This document shows positions 28,617-38,907 of a stretch of 51,908 nt of DNA, one piece after another. This DNA is from Hyphococcus sp. (GTDB lineage Bacteria; Pseudomonadota; Alphaproteobacteria; Caulobacterales; Parvularculaceae). The notes beneath the pieces were generated by a model. That model searched no databases. It saw only the letters and a list, made by a program, of their open reading frames with translations, and was not told the origin of the DNA. The position numbers and the translations under genes are program-made. The stretch's first letter is position 1; each line of letters starts with the position of its first letter. The stretch is taken from contig JAJFGC010000286.1 of NCBI GenBank assembly GCA_021776345.1, positions 1-51,908 of the forward strand, written 5' to 3'.

Positions 28617-29039
28617 TCAGGAATTATTCAAATCCACGTTCACCATCCAGTGAACACCGAACTTGTCTTTGCACATGCCAAAATAGGAGCCCCAGAACGT
28701 GTCCTGTAATTCCATGGCAACGCCGCCGCCCTCCGCAAGCTTTGGAAAAACAGCGTCGGCCTCGGCCTTGGTCTCTGGCCGGTAGGAAATGGCAAAACTG
28801 TTTCCAGGCTTTGCCGGTTCGCCAAATATCGAAACCGTGTCTGAACCCATCAGGACAGCATCGCCTACAGGCAAGGAGACATGCATGATTTTGCCTTTTT
28901 CCCCGTCGGGCACGCCCATTTCGGGCGGCCCGTCAGCAAATGTCTGCATGACAATAAAGTCGCCGCCGAAAATGGACTGATAAAACTCAAAAGCGTCGCG
29001 GCAATGGCCATCAAAATATAGGTAAGGTGAAAGGCTCAT
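28617..29039 (-). CDS. VOC family protein (PhnB-like)
   Basis: MSLSPYLYFDGHCRDAFEFYQSIFGGDFIVMQTFADGPPEMG...DKFGVHWMVN. Confidence 0.93.
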   Translation of the reverse strand: MSLSPYLYFDGHCRDAFEFYQSIFGGDFIVMQTFADGPPEMGVPDGEKGKIMHVSLPVGDAVLMGSDTVSIFGEPAKPGNSFAISYRPETKAEADAVFPKLAEGGGVAMELQDTFWGSYFGMCKDKFGVHWMVNVDLNNS

Positions 29040-29126
29040 GGGGTCGTTCTCCTGCTAAAATTATTGAGATACGCGCCTACGGAATTCACCTTACCATAAC
29101 AGAAAAAAACGACGAACGCGAGAAAT

Positions 29127-30677
29127 CTACGCCTCATGCAACTTGCGCAACTCCGTCTTTAAAATCTTGCCGGAAGGGTTACGCGGCAACATTGGGATAA
29201 ATTCAACATGGCGCGGCAGTTTAAAGCTCGCAATCTTGTCGCGCAGAAAATCAACGACACCAGTTTCATCAAGGTCGACGGCTATTCTCTTCACAGCAAT
29301 AACTTTTACGGACTCGCCCCATTTCTCGTCCGGCACGCCAATAACGGCAACATCGGCGATGTCCGGGTGCCCGGATAAAATATTTTCAAGCTCGGCAGGA
29401 TAAATATTTTCGCCGCCGGAAATGATCATATCCTTGATCCGGTCAACAATATAAAGATAGCCGTTCTCATCGAGATAGCCGGCGTCGCCTGACCAGTACC
29501 AGCCGTCGCGGATCGCCTTATCCGTTGCGTCCGGGCGATTCCAATAACCGTTCATGACAAAGCCTGATTTGATGACAACCTCTCCGGTCTCGCCCTGGGC
29601 AACTTCTTCGCCAGTTACCGCGTCGCAGATTTTCACCTCGCAACCAGGCAAGGGCAAACCAGCAGAAGTGCGCTGCTTTTTGCCTTTTGCATGATCGGCG
29701 TGAGAGAGCGTTGTGACGCCGCCAGTGGTTTCGGTCATGCCATAAAACTGGGTGAACTCTGCGTCGGGCATTACTTCCATAGCTGCGTCAAGAAGCGCTT
29801 CGGGCATCGGCGCGGCGCCGTAGCTGACGGTCGCGAATTTATCCAGCGACATTTCCATCGCTTTCGCAGTCTCCATCACCATCATGATCATCGCCGGCAC
29901 CATGAAGGTATTCAGCGGCGCATCGCCCTGTGCATCCTTGACAATCGCGACGGGATCAAACTGGCGATGTTGAATAAACATCATTGAGCGCTGGATCGCC
30001 ATCAGCCCGAAATTGACGCCGGCAATATGGAAATGCGGGAGGACGTGCAGCATGACTTCATCGTCACTTCGGGGCTGCGCAACCCCCGCCTTTTCGCCCG
30101 CCACACCGACCTCATAATAGCATCGGTTCGGCAACAGGACGCCCTTTGGCAGGCCCGTCGTCCCGCTCGTGTAAAGCTGCAGAACCACGTCGTCCATTTG
30201 CGGCTTGAAGTCCGGCGCTTCCGCCTCCTGGCGGTCGATCAGCGCATCGAAACAATCATCCCCACCGGATTCGAGAATGAAGGTCTTCGGCGGCGCGTAG
30301 TCGTCAATTGCTTTCAACGGCTCGACAAACATCGCCTCGCCAACAAAAACCGATGCTTGCGCATCGTTCAATATCTGAACGACTTCAGCGGGCGCCAGCC
30401 GCCAGTTGATCGAGGACATGACAATGCCAGTCTTTGCCGCGCCAAAAAACGCGTCCCAGAACGTCGCCACATTACGCGCGAGCCAGGCGACATGGTCGCC
30501 GGGTTTCAGCCCGAGGTCGAGAAAGGCTTGCGCCGCTTTGTTAGAGCGCGCATCCATCTCAGCATAGGTGAAGGATTTTCCCTCAAACACCATCCCGACC
30601 TTGTCGGGCTGGGCCTGCGCCTGCAAGCGGATGAGATCGGCGACGATATGTGGATTGACGATGTCTCTGTCTGTCAT
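29127..30677 (-). CDS. AMP-binding fatty-acid--CoA ligase
   Basis: [70 protein letters not shown]. Confidence 0.95.
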   Translation of the reverse strand: MTDRDIVNPHIVADLIRLQAQAQPDKVGMVFEGKSFTYAEMDARSNKAAQAFLDLGLKPGDHVAWLARNVATFWDAFFGAAKTGIVMSSINWRLAPAEVVQILNDAQASVFVGEAMFVEPLKAIDDYAPPKTFILESGGDDCFDALIDRQEAEAPDFKPQMDDVVLQLYTSGTTGLPKGVLLPNRCYYEVGVAGEKAGVAQPRSDDEVMLHVLPHFHIAGVNFGLMAIQRSMMFIQHRQFDPVAIVKDAQGDAPLNTFMVPAMIMMVMETAKAMEMSLDKFATVSYGAAPMPEALLDAAMEVMPDAEFTQFYGMTETTGGVTTLSHADHAKGKKQRTSAGLPLPGCEVKICDAVTGEEVAQGETGEVVIKSGFVMNGYWNRPDATDKAIRDGWYWSGDAGYLDENGYLYIVDRIKDMIISGGENIYPAELENILSGHPDIADVAVIGVPDEKWGESVKVIAVKRIAVDLDETGVVDFLRDKIASFKLPRHVEFIPMLPRNPSGKILKTELRKLHEA

Positions 30678-30805
30678 TGTAGCTCCCTGTAAGCTTGAAA
30701 AACTAAGCCGGTATTCGCCGGAAAAGCAATTGCCGGCTGCACTGGCTGCTTGCCTTTTTGGTCAACGGCCCGATAGCTTGCGAGCTACGACTCAAGGAGG
30801 CTACG

Positions 30806-31768
30806 ATGCCGACCATTCAAGAGATCAAGGCGCGAATGCGATTGCCCGTTATCGGCGCGCCCTTGTTCATCGTGTCCAACCCGAAATTAGTGATCGCCCA
30901 GTGCAAAGCCGGCATTGTCGGTTCCTTTCCAGCGCTGAATGCACGCCCCGCTGAAGAGCTTGAGAGGTGGATTATCGAGATCAAGGAGGCCCTGGCCCGC
31001 CATGATGACGAGAACCCGGACCAGCCCTCCGCGCCCTTCGCGGTCAATCAGATCGTCCACCGCTCCAATGACCGGCTGATGCACGACTTGGAAGTCTGCG
31101 TGAAGCAGGAAGTGCCGATCACGATCTGCTCCCTCGGCGCCCGCGAGGAGATTTATCAGGCGGTTCATTCCTATGGCGGCGTCGCGTTTCATGACGTGAT
31201 CAACAACACCTTCGCAAAGAAGGCGATCTCGAAAGGCGCCGATGGGCTGATCCCGGTCGCCGTGGGCGCCGGGGGTCATGCGGGCGTAATCTCGCCTTTT
31301 GCGCTCATTCAGGAAATTCGCGAATGGTTCGATGGCCCGATCGCGCTTTCAGGCTCGATCGCCACCGGTGGGGCCGTATTGGCGGCGCAAGCGATGGGCG
31401 CCGATTTCGGCTATATCGGCTCGGCCTTTATCGCCACCGACGAAGCAAACGCATCGCAGAACTACAAAAAAGCGATTGTCGATTATAGCGCCGATGATAT
31501 TACGTATACGAACCTTTTTACCGGCGTCCACGGCAACTATCTGCGCCCGTCAATCGAGGCCGCCGGCCTTGACCCGGACAATCTCCCGCAAAGCGATCCG
31601 TCGGCCATGAATTTCGGCTCCGGCGGCAATTCGGACGCAAAAGCCTGGAAAGACATCTGGGGCTGCGGCCAGGGCATCGGCGCGATCAAAAGCGCCGGCC
31701 CGGCATCAGCGTATGTTGATAAGCTCGTTGCGGAGTATGAGACAGCGAAGGCGCGGGTTTGCGGCTAG
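30806..31768 (+). CDS. Nitronate monooxygenase family protein
   Basis: MRLPVIGAPLFIVSNPKLVIAQCKAGIVGSFPALNARP; GAGGHAGVISPFALIQEIR. Confidence 0.93.
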   Translation: MPTIQEIKARMRLPVIGAPLFIVSNPKLVIAQCKAGIVGSFPALNARPAEELERWIIEIKEALARHDDENPDQPSAPFAVNQIVHRSNDRLMHDLEVCVKQEVPITICSLGAREEIYQAVHSYGGVAFHDVINNTFAKKAISKGADGLIPVAVGAGGHAGVISPFALIQEIREWFDGPIALSGSIATGGAVLAAQAMGADFGYIGSAFIATDEANASQNYKKAIVDYSADDITYTNLFTGVHGNYLRPSIEAAGLDPDNLPQSDPSAMNFGSGGNSDAKAWKDIWGCGQGIGAIKSAGPASAYVDKLVAEYETAKARVCG

Positions 31769-31844
31769 CAATAATGGAATCGCCTCATTCGCCTTGTGCA
31801 ATCGAAAAACCCACCTATATCAGCCTCTTGCATATGGGGATTTC

Positions 31845-32339
31845 ATGCGCCTAACGATCACAGCCATTTTAGCAACCGCCCCCCTTCTCTTCCTCGCCGC
31901 CTGCGGCGGCAGCAAAGAAAACGAGGTCGGCGAGTTCAAGAACGATTTCGTTGGCAATGAGATCAAGGTTCAGGCGCTCGCCGATCCGGAAGTGAGCGGC
32001 GTGACCTGCCATCTCTCTCATTTTGATCGCGGCTTCTGGGACCGGGTCTCCAAGGGCAATTGGTTTGAAGACCCCTCCAACGCCTCCATCGCCTGCCGCC
32101 AGACGGGGCCGATCAGTATCGGCGATATCGATCTCGACAAAAACGGTGAGGAAGTCTTCTCCCAGCGCATGAGCCTTGTTTTCAAGTCAATCGCGGTCCG
32201 ACGCATCTATGATGCGGAAAACAACACGCTGGTCTACGTGGTCTATTCGCGCCGGCCCGTCGAAGGATCGGCCAAAATGGCGATCTCGACGATCTCGCTT
32301 TATGGCCAGGACGCGGCGCCGGTCCAGCCTGCCCAATAG
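31845..32339 (+). CDS. CreA family lipoprotein
   Basis: Lipobox LAACGG; VQALADPEVSGVTCHLSHFDRGFWDRVSKGNWFEDPSNASIACRQTGPI. Confidence 0.88.
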   Translation: MRLTITAILATAPLLFLAACGGSKENEVGEFKNDFVGNEIKVQALADPEVSGVTCHLSHFDRGFWDRVSKGNWFEDPSNASIACRQTGPISIGDIDLDKNGEEVFSQRMSLVFKSIAVRRIYDAENNTLVYVVYSRRPVEGSAKMAISTISLYGQDAAPVQPAQ

Positions 32340-32412
32340 CTTTAGCGCGCGCCGCTTCTCACTAGCCCCAAATCCGCGTAGCGTAGGTTGATAACAACCG
32401 TGCGAGCATCTT

Positions 32413-33831
32413 ATGAGAAACCGCCTAGCCAAAATTGTCGCCACGATCGGCCCGGCGAGTTCGTCGCCGTCAATGCTGCGTCTTATCTACAATGCCGGTG
32501 TCGACATTTTCCGCCTCAATATGAGCCACGGCCAGCACGCCAAGCTGGAAGGCGTCGCCAAGGCGATCCGCGAACTGGAAGCTGACGTCGAAACGCCGCT
32601 GGCGATTTTCGCCGATTTGCAGGGACCGAAAATCCGCACCGGCGCCTTCGCCGGCGGGTCAATCAAGCTGAGATATGGCTCAGAATACACGCTGGCGCTG
32701 GCGAAAGAAACAGATGCGGATGATGTGATTCCGATCCCGCATAAAGAACTTTTGAATATTCTTGAGCCAGGCGACGTTTTAAAACTCGACGACGGCAAGC
32801 TACAGATTACGGTCAGCAGGCGCGACGGCGATACCATCATGGCGAAGGCTGACACGCCCGGCGAGCTCAAAGACCGCAAGGGTATCAACGTACCCGGCCG
32901 CACCTTGCCGATTTCTGCACTTACAGAAAAGGACCGGGAAGACCTCGACTTCGCGCTTGGTCTCGGTGTTGACTATATCGCGCTCTCCTTCGTGCAGCAG
33001 CCAAGCGACGTCGAAGAGGCAAAAGCGCTGATCAAAGGTCGCGCCAAAATCATCGCCAAGATCGAAAAGCCCTCCGCCGTGGAATTCCTGGATGAGATCA
33101 TCGAACTATCCGACGCGATCATGGTCGCCCGCGGCGATCTTGGCGTTGAGTGCGCACCGGAAGACGTTCCGCTTCTGCAGCGCCGGATCATCCGTACCTG
33201 CCGGCGCGCCGGCAAACCGGTTATCGTCGCAACGCACATGCTGGAATCCATGGTCGAGTCGATCGCGCCAACGCGGGCGGAAGCCTCGGACGTTTCAACC
33301 GCGATCTATCAAGGCGCCGACGCTGTGATGCTGTCAGCGGAAACAGCCGTCGGCCGCCATCCGCCCACCGCCGTTGCAATCATGGACCGGATCATCGCTG
33401 CAACCGAGGGCGACAATGATAGCGGCGGGTTTGCCAGCAATCGGCATGACGATGACGATTACACCACCGCCGACGCGATCACGCTCTCCGCCCGGCGCAT
33501 TGCCGAGGTACTCGATTGCAAATTCGCCGTCGCTTATACGAAAACAGGATCAACTGCCCGACGTCTTTCCCGCGATCGCCCGCACAGCCCCGTAATCGCC
33601 GCGACGCCGGACGAAACCGTCGCACGCCAATTGGCGCTCTATTGGGGCGTAAGGCCGGTCGTTACCGAAGACATCTCACACTTTCATGAAATGATCGAAA
33701 AAGCCGACGCCCTCGCCAAGGCTCATGGCGGCAAGGATGGCGACCGCATCATTATCCTCGCCGGTTATCCATTTGGCCGCCCCGGCAAAACCAACACGCT
33801 GAAGATCAGCCGCATCGGCGGCATTGAGTAA
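32413..33831 (+). CDS. pyk: Pyruvate kinase
   Basis: KIVATIGPASSS, DIFRLNMSHG, MVARGDLGVE, VIVATHMLESM. Confidence 0.97.
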   Translation: MRNRLAKIVATIGPASSSPSMLRLIYNAGVDIFRLNMSHGQHAKLEGVAKAIRELEADVETPLAIFADLQGPKIRTGAFAGGSIKLRYGSEYTLALAKETDADDVIPIPHKELLNILEPGDVLKLDDGKLQITVSRRDGDTIMAKADTPGELKDRKGINVPGRTLPISALTEKDREDLDFALGLGVDYIALSFVQQPSDVEEAKALIKGRAKIIAKIEKPSAVEFLDEIIELSDAIMVARGDLGVECAPEDVPLLQRRIIRTCRRAGKPVIVATHMLESMVESIAPTRAEASDVSTAIYQGADAVMLSAETAVGRHPPTAVAIMDRIIAATEGDNDSGGFASNRHDDDDYTTADAITLSARRIAEVLDCKFAVAYTKTGSTARRLSRDRPHSPVIAATPDETVARQLALYWGVRPVVTEDISHFHEMIEKADALAKAHGGKDGDRIIILAGYPFGRPGKTNTLKISRIGGIE

Positions 33832-33843
33832 CCAGGAATTCCT

Positions 33844-33868
33844 GGAACGAAATTGCTCCCGAGTTGTT
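33844..33868 (+). promoter_or_regulatory. Possible EcfG-type general stress promoter GGAAC-N16-TGTT
   Basis: GGAAC at 33844-33848 and TGTT at 33865-33868; one mismatch to GGAAC-N16-CGTT; upstream of the Pmp3-like gene. Confidence 0.4.
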
Positions 33869-33903
33869 CGTTTTATTGAACGCGACGTAACAGGAGCACT
33901 TTC

Positions 33904-34086
33904 ATGGCTACTAACGATTCAGCTGGCGGCGACATTCTTCGCCTGATCCTTTCAATTTTGCTGCCGCCCGTAGGCGTTGCCATGCAGGTTGGTTTTTCCG
34001 CACAATTCTGGATCAATGTCATTCTAACACTGCTCGGTTACGTCCCCGGCATTATTCACGCTGTGTGGATTATTCTCCGCCGATAG
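33904..34086 (+). CDS. YqaE/Pmp3 family membrane protein (UPF0057)
   Basis: DILRLILSILLPPVGVAMQVGFSAQFWINVILTLLGYVPGIIHAVWII. Confidence 0.95.
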   Translation: MATNDSAGGDILRLILSILLPPVGVAMQVGFSAQFWINVILTLLGYVPGIIHAVWIILRR

Positions 34087-34139
34087 CCGCAAGACAGAAT
34101 AAAAATATTATGCGATCGGTTTCATTCGAGGTGACAATT

Positions 34140-34310
34140 ATGAACATTTCAGACCATGAATACCCCAAAGACAGTTCTTTGCAGCGCTTACGCCGTTTTG
34201 TGACGGACGCCTTCCAAAACAACAAAGACAAGGGCAAAGAAACCCCACAATCGGGGACGGAGTCAAAAGCCGAAGAAAAAGCCAAGCAGCACAAACCCAC
34301 GGCTGAGTAG
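34140..34310 (+). CDS. Small hydrophilic hypothetical protein
   Basis: 56 aa MNISDHEYPKDSSLQRLRRFVTDAFQNNKDKGKE... directly downstream of the Pmp3-like gene. Confidence 0.5.
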   Translation: MNISDHEYPKDSSLQRLRRFVTDAFQNNKDKGKETPQSGTESKAEEKAKQHKPTAE

Positions 34311-34357
34311 AATTTTTCTATATCTCCCGCTAAAATAATAGAAAACGGAGATATCCC

Positions 34358-35068
34358 ATGGCTGCCAATACTCGACGCTTTACCTATTCAATCGATGACA
34401 AAGATTTTGAAGGGCACCTCTCTTCTGATGGAACAAGCGCCAAGCCGGGCGTTATTATCTGCCACGCCTGGGCCGGTCGATCTGATTTTGAAAACGACAA
34501 GGCGGAAAAACTGGCTGCCTTAGGATATACCGGCGTTGCAATTGACCTCTTCGGCAAAGGCGTTCTCGGAACGTCAAAGGAAGAAAACCAAAAACTGATT
34601 GAACCCTTCGTGACGGACCGCGCGCTGCTGCAGGATCGTCTCGCCAAGATAATCGCTGTGATAAAAGACCTACCTGAAGTCGACGCATCAAACGTCGCCG
34701 CCATCGGCTTTTGTTTTGGCGGGCTTTGCGTTCTCGATATTGCGCGCGCTGGCGGCGACGTAAAAGGCGTTGTCAGCTTCCATGGCCTTCTCGGCGCACC
34801 CGGCAATACCAAAGACAAGATTAACGCGAAAATCCTCGCGCTCCATGGCTGGGATGATCCTATGGCCCCGCCGAGCGATGTCACAGCGCTTGGCGAAGAA
34901 CTCACCAAGGCCGGCGCCGACTGGCAACTGCACGGCTATGGCGGCGTCATGCACGCCTTCACCAATCCGGCGGCAAACGATCCGGGTCTCGGCACTGTGT
35001 ATAATGAAAATGCTGATCGTCGGTCATGGACGGCGATGAAAAACTTTTTAAGTGAAGTATTTTCATAA
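34358..35068 (+). CDS. Dienelactone hydrolase family protein
   Basis: PGVIICHAWAGRSDF; AAIGFCFGGLCVLDIAR; HAFTNPAAN. Confidence 0.93.
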   Translation: MAANTRRFTYSIDDKDFEGHLSSDGTSAKPGVIICHAWAGRSDFENDKAEKLAALGYTGVAIDLFGKGVLGTSKEENQKLIEPFVTDRALLQDRLAKIIAVIKDLPEVDASNVAAIGFCFGGLCVLDIARAGGDVKGVVSFHGLLGAPGNTKDKINAKILALHGWDDPMAPPSDVTALGEELTKAGADWQLHGYGGVMHAFTNPAANDPGLGTVYNENADRRSWTAMKNFLSEVFS

Positions 35069-35329
35069 CCCATGCACCCATTATAATGACATCATGACAG
35101 CGGACATACCATCCATCAGGCTCTTGATCACTAAAGGTAATCCGTTGGCTAAGTTAATGGTAACCAGCCAACCCGAGCAGAGCGCATAATATAACGCTTA
35201 CTGACTGCTTCACGTTCTTGTTACCGCTGATTAAGCGTTTGATTCGCGCGACGAACCGCATTGCCCGAATACGTGACCCGTGGTTTTGTCGCCACGCAAT
35301 GAAACTATGAAACGGGTTTGGAAAATACT

Positions 35330-35734
35330 ATGGCGAGCTCATTAAGATCGGCGAATCTTCTCTGGTGGGGATTTTTCATCTACTATAGCATATACAAATA
35401 TCTGGCGAGCTTACAGGTCTGGGAGCCGGAGTTTGCTGTACAGGTCGCCATTCTCGCCCTTATGACAGCTTTTGTACCCTACTATTTGACACGGCTTGCC
35501 ATTTACAAAGCATCCGGCACGATGAGATTGATTGCCATTTTATTTTTGCCGCTCGCTTTTTGCGCCATTGGCTATGTTGTTTTTTATTATACGAGGATCG
35601 TCCCGTTTTTTGATGGCGTGTCCCTTCAAAATGATGTCATGCTGCGGAGCATATTTCCGGGCGTCATGATCACGGGCATTTTACTATTCGAAGATTTTCT
35701 GATTAAACGCCAGACAAATCAAGTTTCAACTTAA
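35330..35734 (+). CDS. Hypothetical 4-TM membrane protein (paralog of 28134..28511)
   Basis: YYSIYKYLASLQVWEPEFAVQVAILALMTAFVPYYLTRLAIYKASGTMRLIA...CAIGYVVFYYTRIVPF. Start at 35318 or 35330. Confidence 0.7.
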   Translation: MASSLRSANLLWWGFFIYYSIYKYLASLQVWEPEFAVQVAILALMTAFVPYYLTRLAIYKASGTMRLIAILFLPLAFCAIGYVVFYYTRIVPFFDGVSLQNDVMLRSIFPGVMITGILLFEDFLIKRQTNQVST

Positions 35735-35742
35735 GATGACCC

Positions 35743-36207
35743 TCACCGGCCTGTCTCTATTCTGTCTAACAGGATATCTCTCGCCTCATTGATCTTTGCA
35801 GCGAGGTAGTCGGTGCCGCCCTTATCGGGATGAATCTGTGAGATCAATTTTTTATGCGCAGCTTTGATTTTTTCCGCATCGGTCGCTTGAGACAGCCCCA
35901 ACACCGCGAGCGCCTCGTCCTCAGTCATCGTCTTTTGCGGCGCAACTGGTGTTGAATTTGCGCGTTTGTCTTCGGCGATGGTTTTGTTTTTCCACGCCTC
36001 GATCGCCATGACGCCACCTGCCGCAACCAACACCATAAAGGCAAGCGGCCAAAGCCGCGCGGCAAAGAGCGCCGCCGCAAGGCCTAACCAAACAACAAGC
36101 TTCAAGAGGGTGACGTTTTTCGTTTCTTCGCCTCCTCGCGCGAGACGCAACAGCAGCCACCCAGCGCCAAGGCCCGCCAGCAAAAGTGCTATAATTCCAA
36201 ATGACAT
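35743..36207 (-). CDS. Membrane-anchored J-domain protein
   Basis: N-terminal TM segments; C-terminal DALAVLG...KIKAAHKKLISQIHPDKGGTDYLAAKINEARDILL with HPD motif. Confidence 0.88.
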   Translation of the reverse strand: MSFGIIALLLAGLGAGWLLLRLARGGEETKNVTLLKLVVWLGLAAALFAARLWPLAFMVLVAAGGVMAIEAWKNKTIAEDKRANSTPVAPQKTMTEDEALAVLGLSQATDAEKIKAAHKKLISQIHPDKGGTDYLAAKINEARDILLDRIETGR

Positions 36208-36269
36208 AATGCTCGCCGCGGTCGCCTTTGACTTTTCAATAGCACAGAGCCGCCCTGCGGACGAAACGC

Positions 36270-37094
36270 TTAGGCGGCTTCTTCGTGAAATTCCGTCTGC
36301 GGCAGATTAAGCGACGCGACCAGCGAGCGACTTTCAAGACGAGCCGTCACGTGACTCATGGTCGATAACCGCACCGGCGCATCGCGGCCGCCGAGATCTA
36401 ACAACGTCAAGCCCATCGGAAAGAGCTCACGATAGATCACGCGATCGCCAAAGCCCCGCGCCATACGAAAGCCAATCCGCGACGCCAGATCATCGAGCTT
36501 GTCTCCGACATTCTTTTTGTTGCGCGCCCTCGTTGCAGAAAGCCGATTTCGGATCACAACCCAGTCGATGCCGCCGGGCACGCCCGTCATGGCGCGTTCT
36601 TTCCGAGCCTGCCAGACCATCTCGCTGTAAAGGCTTGGCCCGGTGATTTTGCCGGTTTCTGGATCGAGCCGCGCCAACAAATCAAAATCGACAAAACTGT
36701 CGTTCAACGGCGTCACAATCGTATCGGCATGTTTGTGGGCGATTCTTGAGAGATGCGTATTTGCGCCGGGGCAGTCGATCACCGCGAAATCACATCCCTC
36801 AAGCCGGGATAATGCCGCTTGCAGGGTCTCTGTCTCGCACGACTTCGATGCTTCCCGGCTGTCCAGCGATGAGGCATGGACCTCAGATACCACAGGAAAG
36901 GAGAGGTCTTTGCCATTGAGTTCAGAGAAGTTTTTGCGATTTTCAAGGTATCGCGTGAGGCTCTGCTGGCGCAGATCGAGATCAATCGCCCCGACTTTGT
37001 GACCGCTTTTCAAAAGCGCCACAATCAGGTGCATGGCGGTTGTGGATTTCCCGGATCCGCCTTTTTCATTACCTAAAACAATAACATGGGTCAT
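36270..37094 (-). CDS. mipZ: Division plane positioning ATPase MipZ
   Basis: MTHVIVLGNEKGGSGKSTTAMHLIVALLKSGHKVGAIDLDLRQQSLTRYLENR. Confidence 0.95.
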   Translation of the reverse strand: MTHVIVLGNEKGGSGKSTTAMHLIVALLKSGHKVGAIDLDLRQQSLTRYLENRKNFSELNGKDLSFPVVSEVHASSLDSREASKSCETETLQAALSRLEGCDFAVIDCPGANTHLSRIAHKHADTIVTPLNDSFVDFDLLARLDPETGKITGPSLYSEMVWQARKERAMTGVPGGIDWVVIRNRLSATRARNKKNVGDKLDDLASRIGFRMARGFGDRVIYRELFPMGLTLLDLGGRDAPVRLSTMSHVTARLESRSLVASLNLPQTEFHEEAA

Positions 37095-37214
37095 ATGACC
37101 AACCTGCATTCTCGCCCAGACCGTAGAGTTTCACGGATTTTGCTTACTTTGGAGAAAGCAACCCGCGCATAGGATAGCCAAATTGCGCCGATTCTAAGCG
37201 CCAAAGCGAGAATA

Positions 37215-38015
37215 ATGATGAAGATGCTGATCATTGCCGTTTTCGGGTTCCTGACCACGAGCCCGGCCCTGGCCGATATCGAGCTAAGCCCGCTACGCCA
37301 AGTGCTTAGCGCCGAGACCCGCGAAGCGACATTTTCGCTTTCAAATCCCTCGGGCCGCATTCTTGACGGCCGCGTCACCTGGGTTGACCTCAGCGCCACG
37401 CAAACCGGTTATGAGACAGCGACGGCGGAAGTTCGGTCCGGCTTGAGCGCGGCGCCCTACCTCACCGTTTCGCCAGCGCAATTCCGGCTAGAACCCGGCG
37501 CGCGCATCGATATTACCATCAACCTCAAAGTCGGCGCTGTCCCGCCGCGCGGCGAACGACGCTCACATCTGCTGATTGAAACCAGCGCCGCGCGAACCTT
37601 AATCCGGAAGGCGTCGAACAAGGGCCTGCAGGCGGACATAGGCGTCGGACTTTCCGCCCCTGTGATCCTGCGTGGCAAGGGCGCCAGCTCTGCAGATATT
37701 ACCAACACAAGATTATTGCGCGACAAGGACGGTCTATTGCTGATCTCCGCCACCATCAAACCCACTGGCAGTCATTCGACTTTTGGAAAGCTAGTCGCTT
37801 CCTTTGAACCAGATGGTGCAAAGGATGCGAGCGAGATGTTGGGCGTGCGCGACAATGTTGCCGGTTATCTCGATGTGGAGGAGAGATTGATTGAAATGCC
37901 GCTTGGGTTTTATTCCCTTGGCGCGGGCGAACTGACCCTGCGCTATGAAGGCGGTGATGAATTTCAGGGACGCCTCTTTGACGAACGCAGTTTTACGATC
38001 GCTCCGCCAAAGTAA
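37215..38015 (+). CDS. Pilus-assembly (PapD-like) periplasmic chaperone homolog
   Basis: Signal peptide; ELSPLRQVLSAETREATFSLSNPSGRILDGRVTWVD...YLTVSPAQFRLEPGARIDITI. Confidence 0.75.
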   Translation: MMKMLIIAVFGFLTTSPALADIELSPLRQVLSAETREATFSLSNPSGRILDGRVTWVDLSATQTGYETATAEVRSGLSAAPYLTVSPAQFRLEPGARIDITINLKVGAVPPRGERRSHLLIETSAARTLIRKASNKGLQADIGVGLSAPVILRGKGASSADITNTRLLRDKDGLLLISATIKPTGSHSTFGKLVASFEPDGAKDASEMLGVRDNVAGYLDVEERLIEMPLGFYSLGAGELTLRYEGGDEFQGRLFDERSFTIAPPK

Positions 38016-38018
38016 GCG

Positions 38019-38777
38019 TTAGCCGGTTTCAGATAAGGGCAAGCGTTGCCCTTCAAATCCAGACACCGAACAAAAGAGACCTTTTTGCTTAAGACTTGCA
38101 CAGAGCGATGCAGCCTTTTCCTCAGATGAAAAGCCACCGCCAATCAATCTCAGAAAAACGCCCTTGTCCGGCAGGCTAACAGTTTCGACACGCGGCTCGA
38201 GTAGCCCTAACTCATCCGGATTTTCTCGTTGCAGCTTACGCCAGCCTTCACGCGCTTCGGCTGTTTTGCGATAGGAAGCGAGGTGAACGCCGAACAGGAC
38301 GCTTGCCGTTTCGATATCGCCTTCGGCCTCATTTTCAAAAACCGAATCGGTTGAGGCAAATGTCGGTTGCACCATGCGCGGCGCGAGGGACACGGGCACG
38401 TCATCGTCTTCCAGTTCTGTCGCTTCGGCTGTCTCGACGACAACGGAGCCGCTGTTTTGTGACTCTCGGAGTTTGACCACCGGCGTTTCGGGAAGTTTGA
38501 CCTCGCTCGTGCGCAAATTCTCATCAGCGGCGCCGTCATCCACCGCAGCGAGTTTTTCGTTCGACCGCCGCAGATCTAAGACCTGGTTTGCAAGGCGGGC
38601 ATTGTCAGCCTTGAGACGGGCGACTTCCACTTCAAGTTCGGCAGTGCGCATTTCAGCGACCTGAACCACATCGGTCAAATCGGCAGTAGCCTCTTTGCCG
38701 CCGCCGGTAAACGTCGAGCAACTCGAGAGAAACGCCAGGGCGCCAAAAATACGCAACACTTTCAACGGTAGCGACAA
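38019..38777 (-). CDS. SPOR-domain-like lipoprotein with coiled coil
   Basis: Lipobox LSSCST; coiled coil VARLKADNARLANQVLDLRRSNEKL; C-terminal FGVHLASYRKTAEAREGWRKL...RLIGGGFSSEEKAASLCASLKQKGLFCSV. Confidence 0.85.
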   Translation of the reverse strand: MSLPLKVLRIFGALAFLSSCSTFTGGGKEATADLTDVVQVAEMRTAELEVEVARLKADNARLANQVLDLRRSNEKLAAVDDGAADENLRTSEVKLPETPVVKLRESQNSGSVVVETAEATELEDDDVPVSLAPRMVQPTFASTDSVFENEAEGDIETASVLFGVHLASYRKTAEAREGWRKLQRENPDELGLLEPRVETVSLPDKGVFLRLIGGGFSSEEKAASLCASLKQKGLFCSVSGFEGQRLPLSETG

Positions 38778-38907
38778 AACACACTCCTTTTCGAGCTTCG
38801 CATCTCTGCGTCTCGGCCGCCCCCCTTACCCGTCTGTAATCATAAGGCGCCATGATGTCGAGGCAATCCTCGGCGACAATCAAATTGACCGAATGTCCCA
38901 AATAGGC

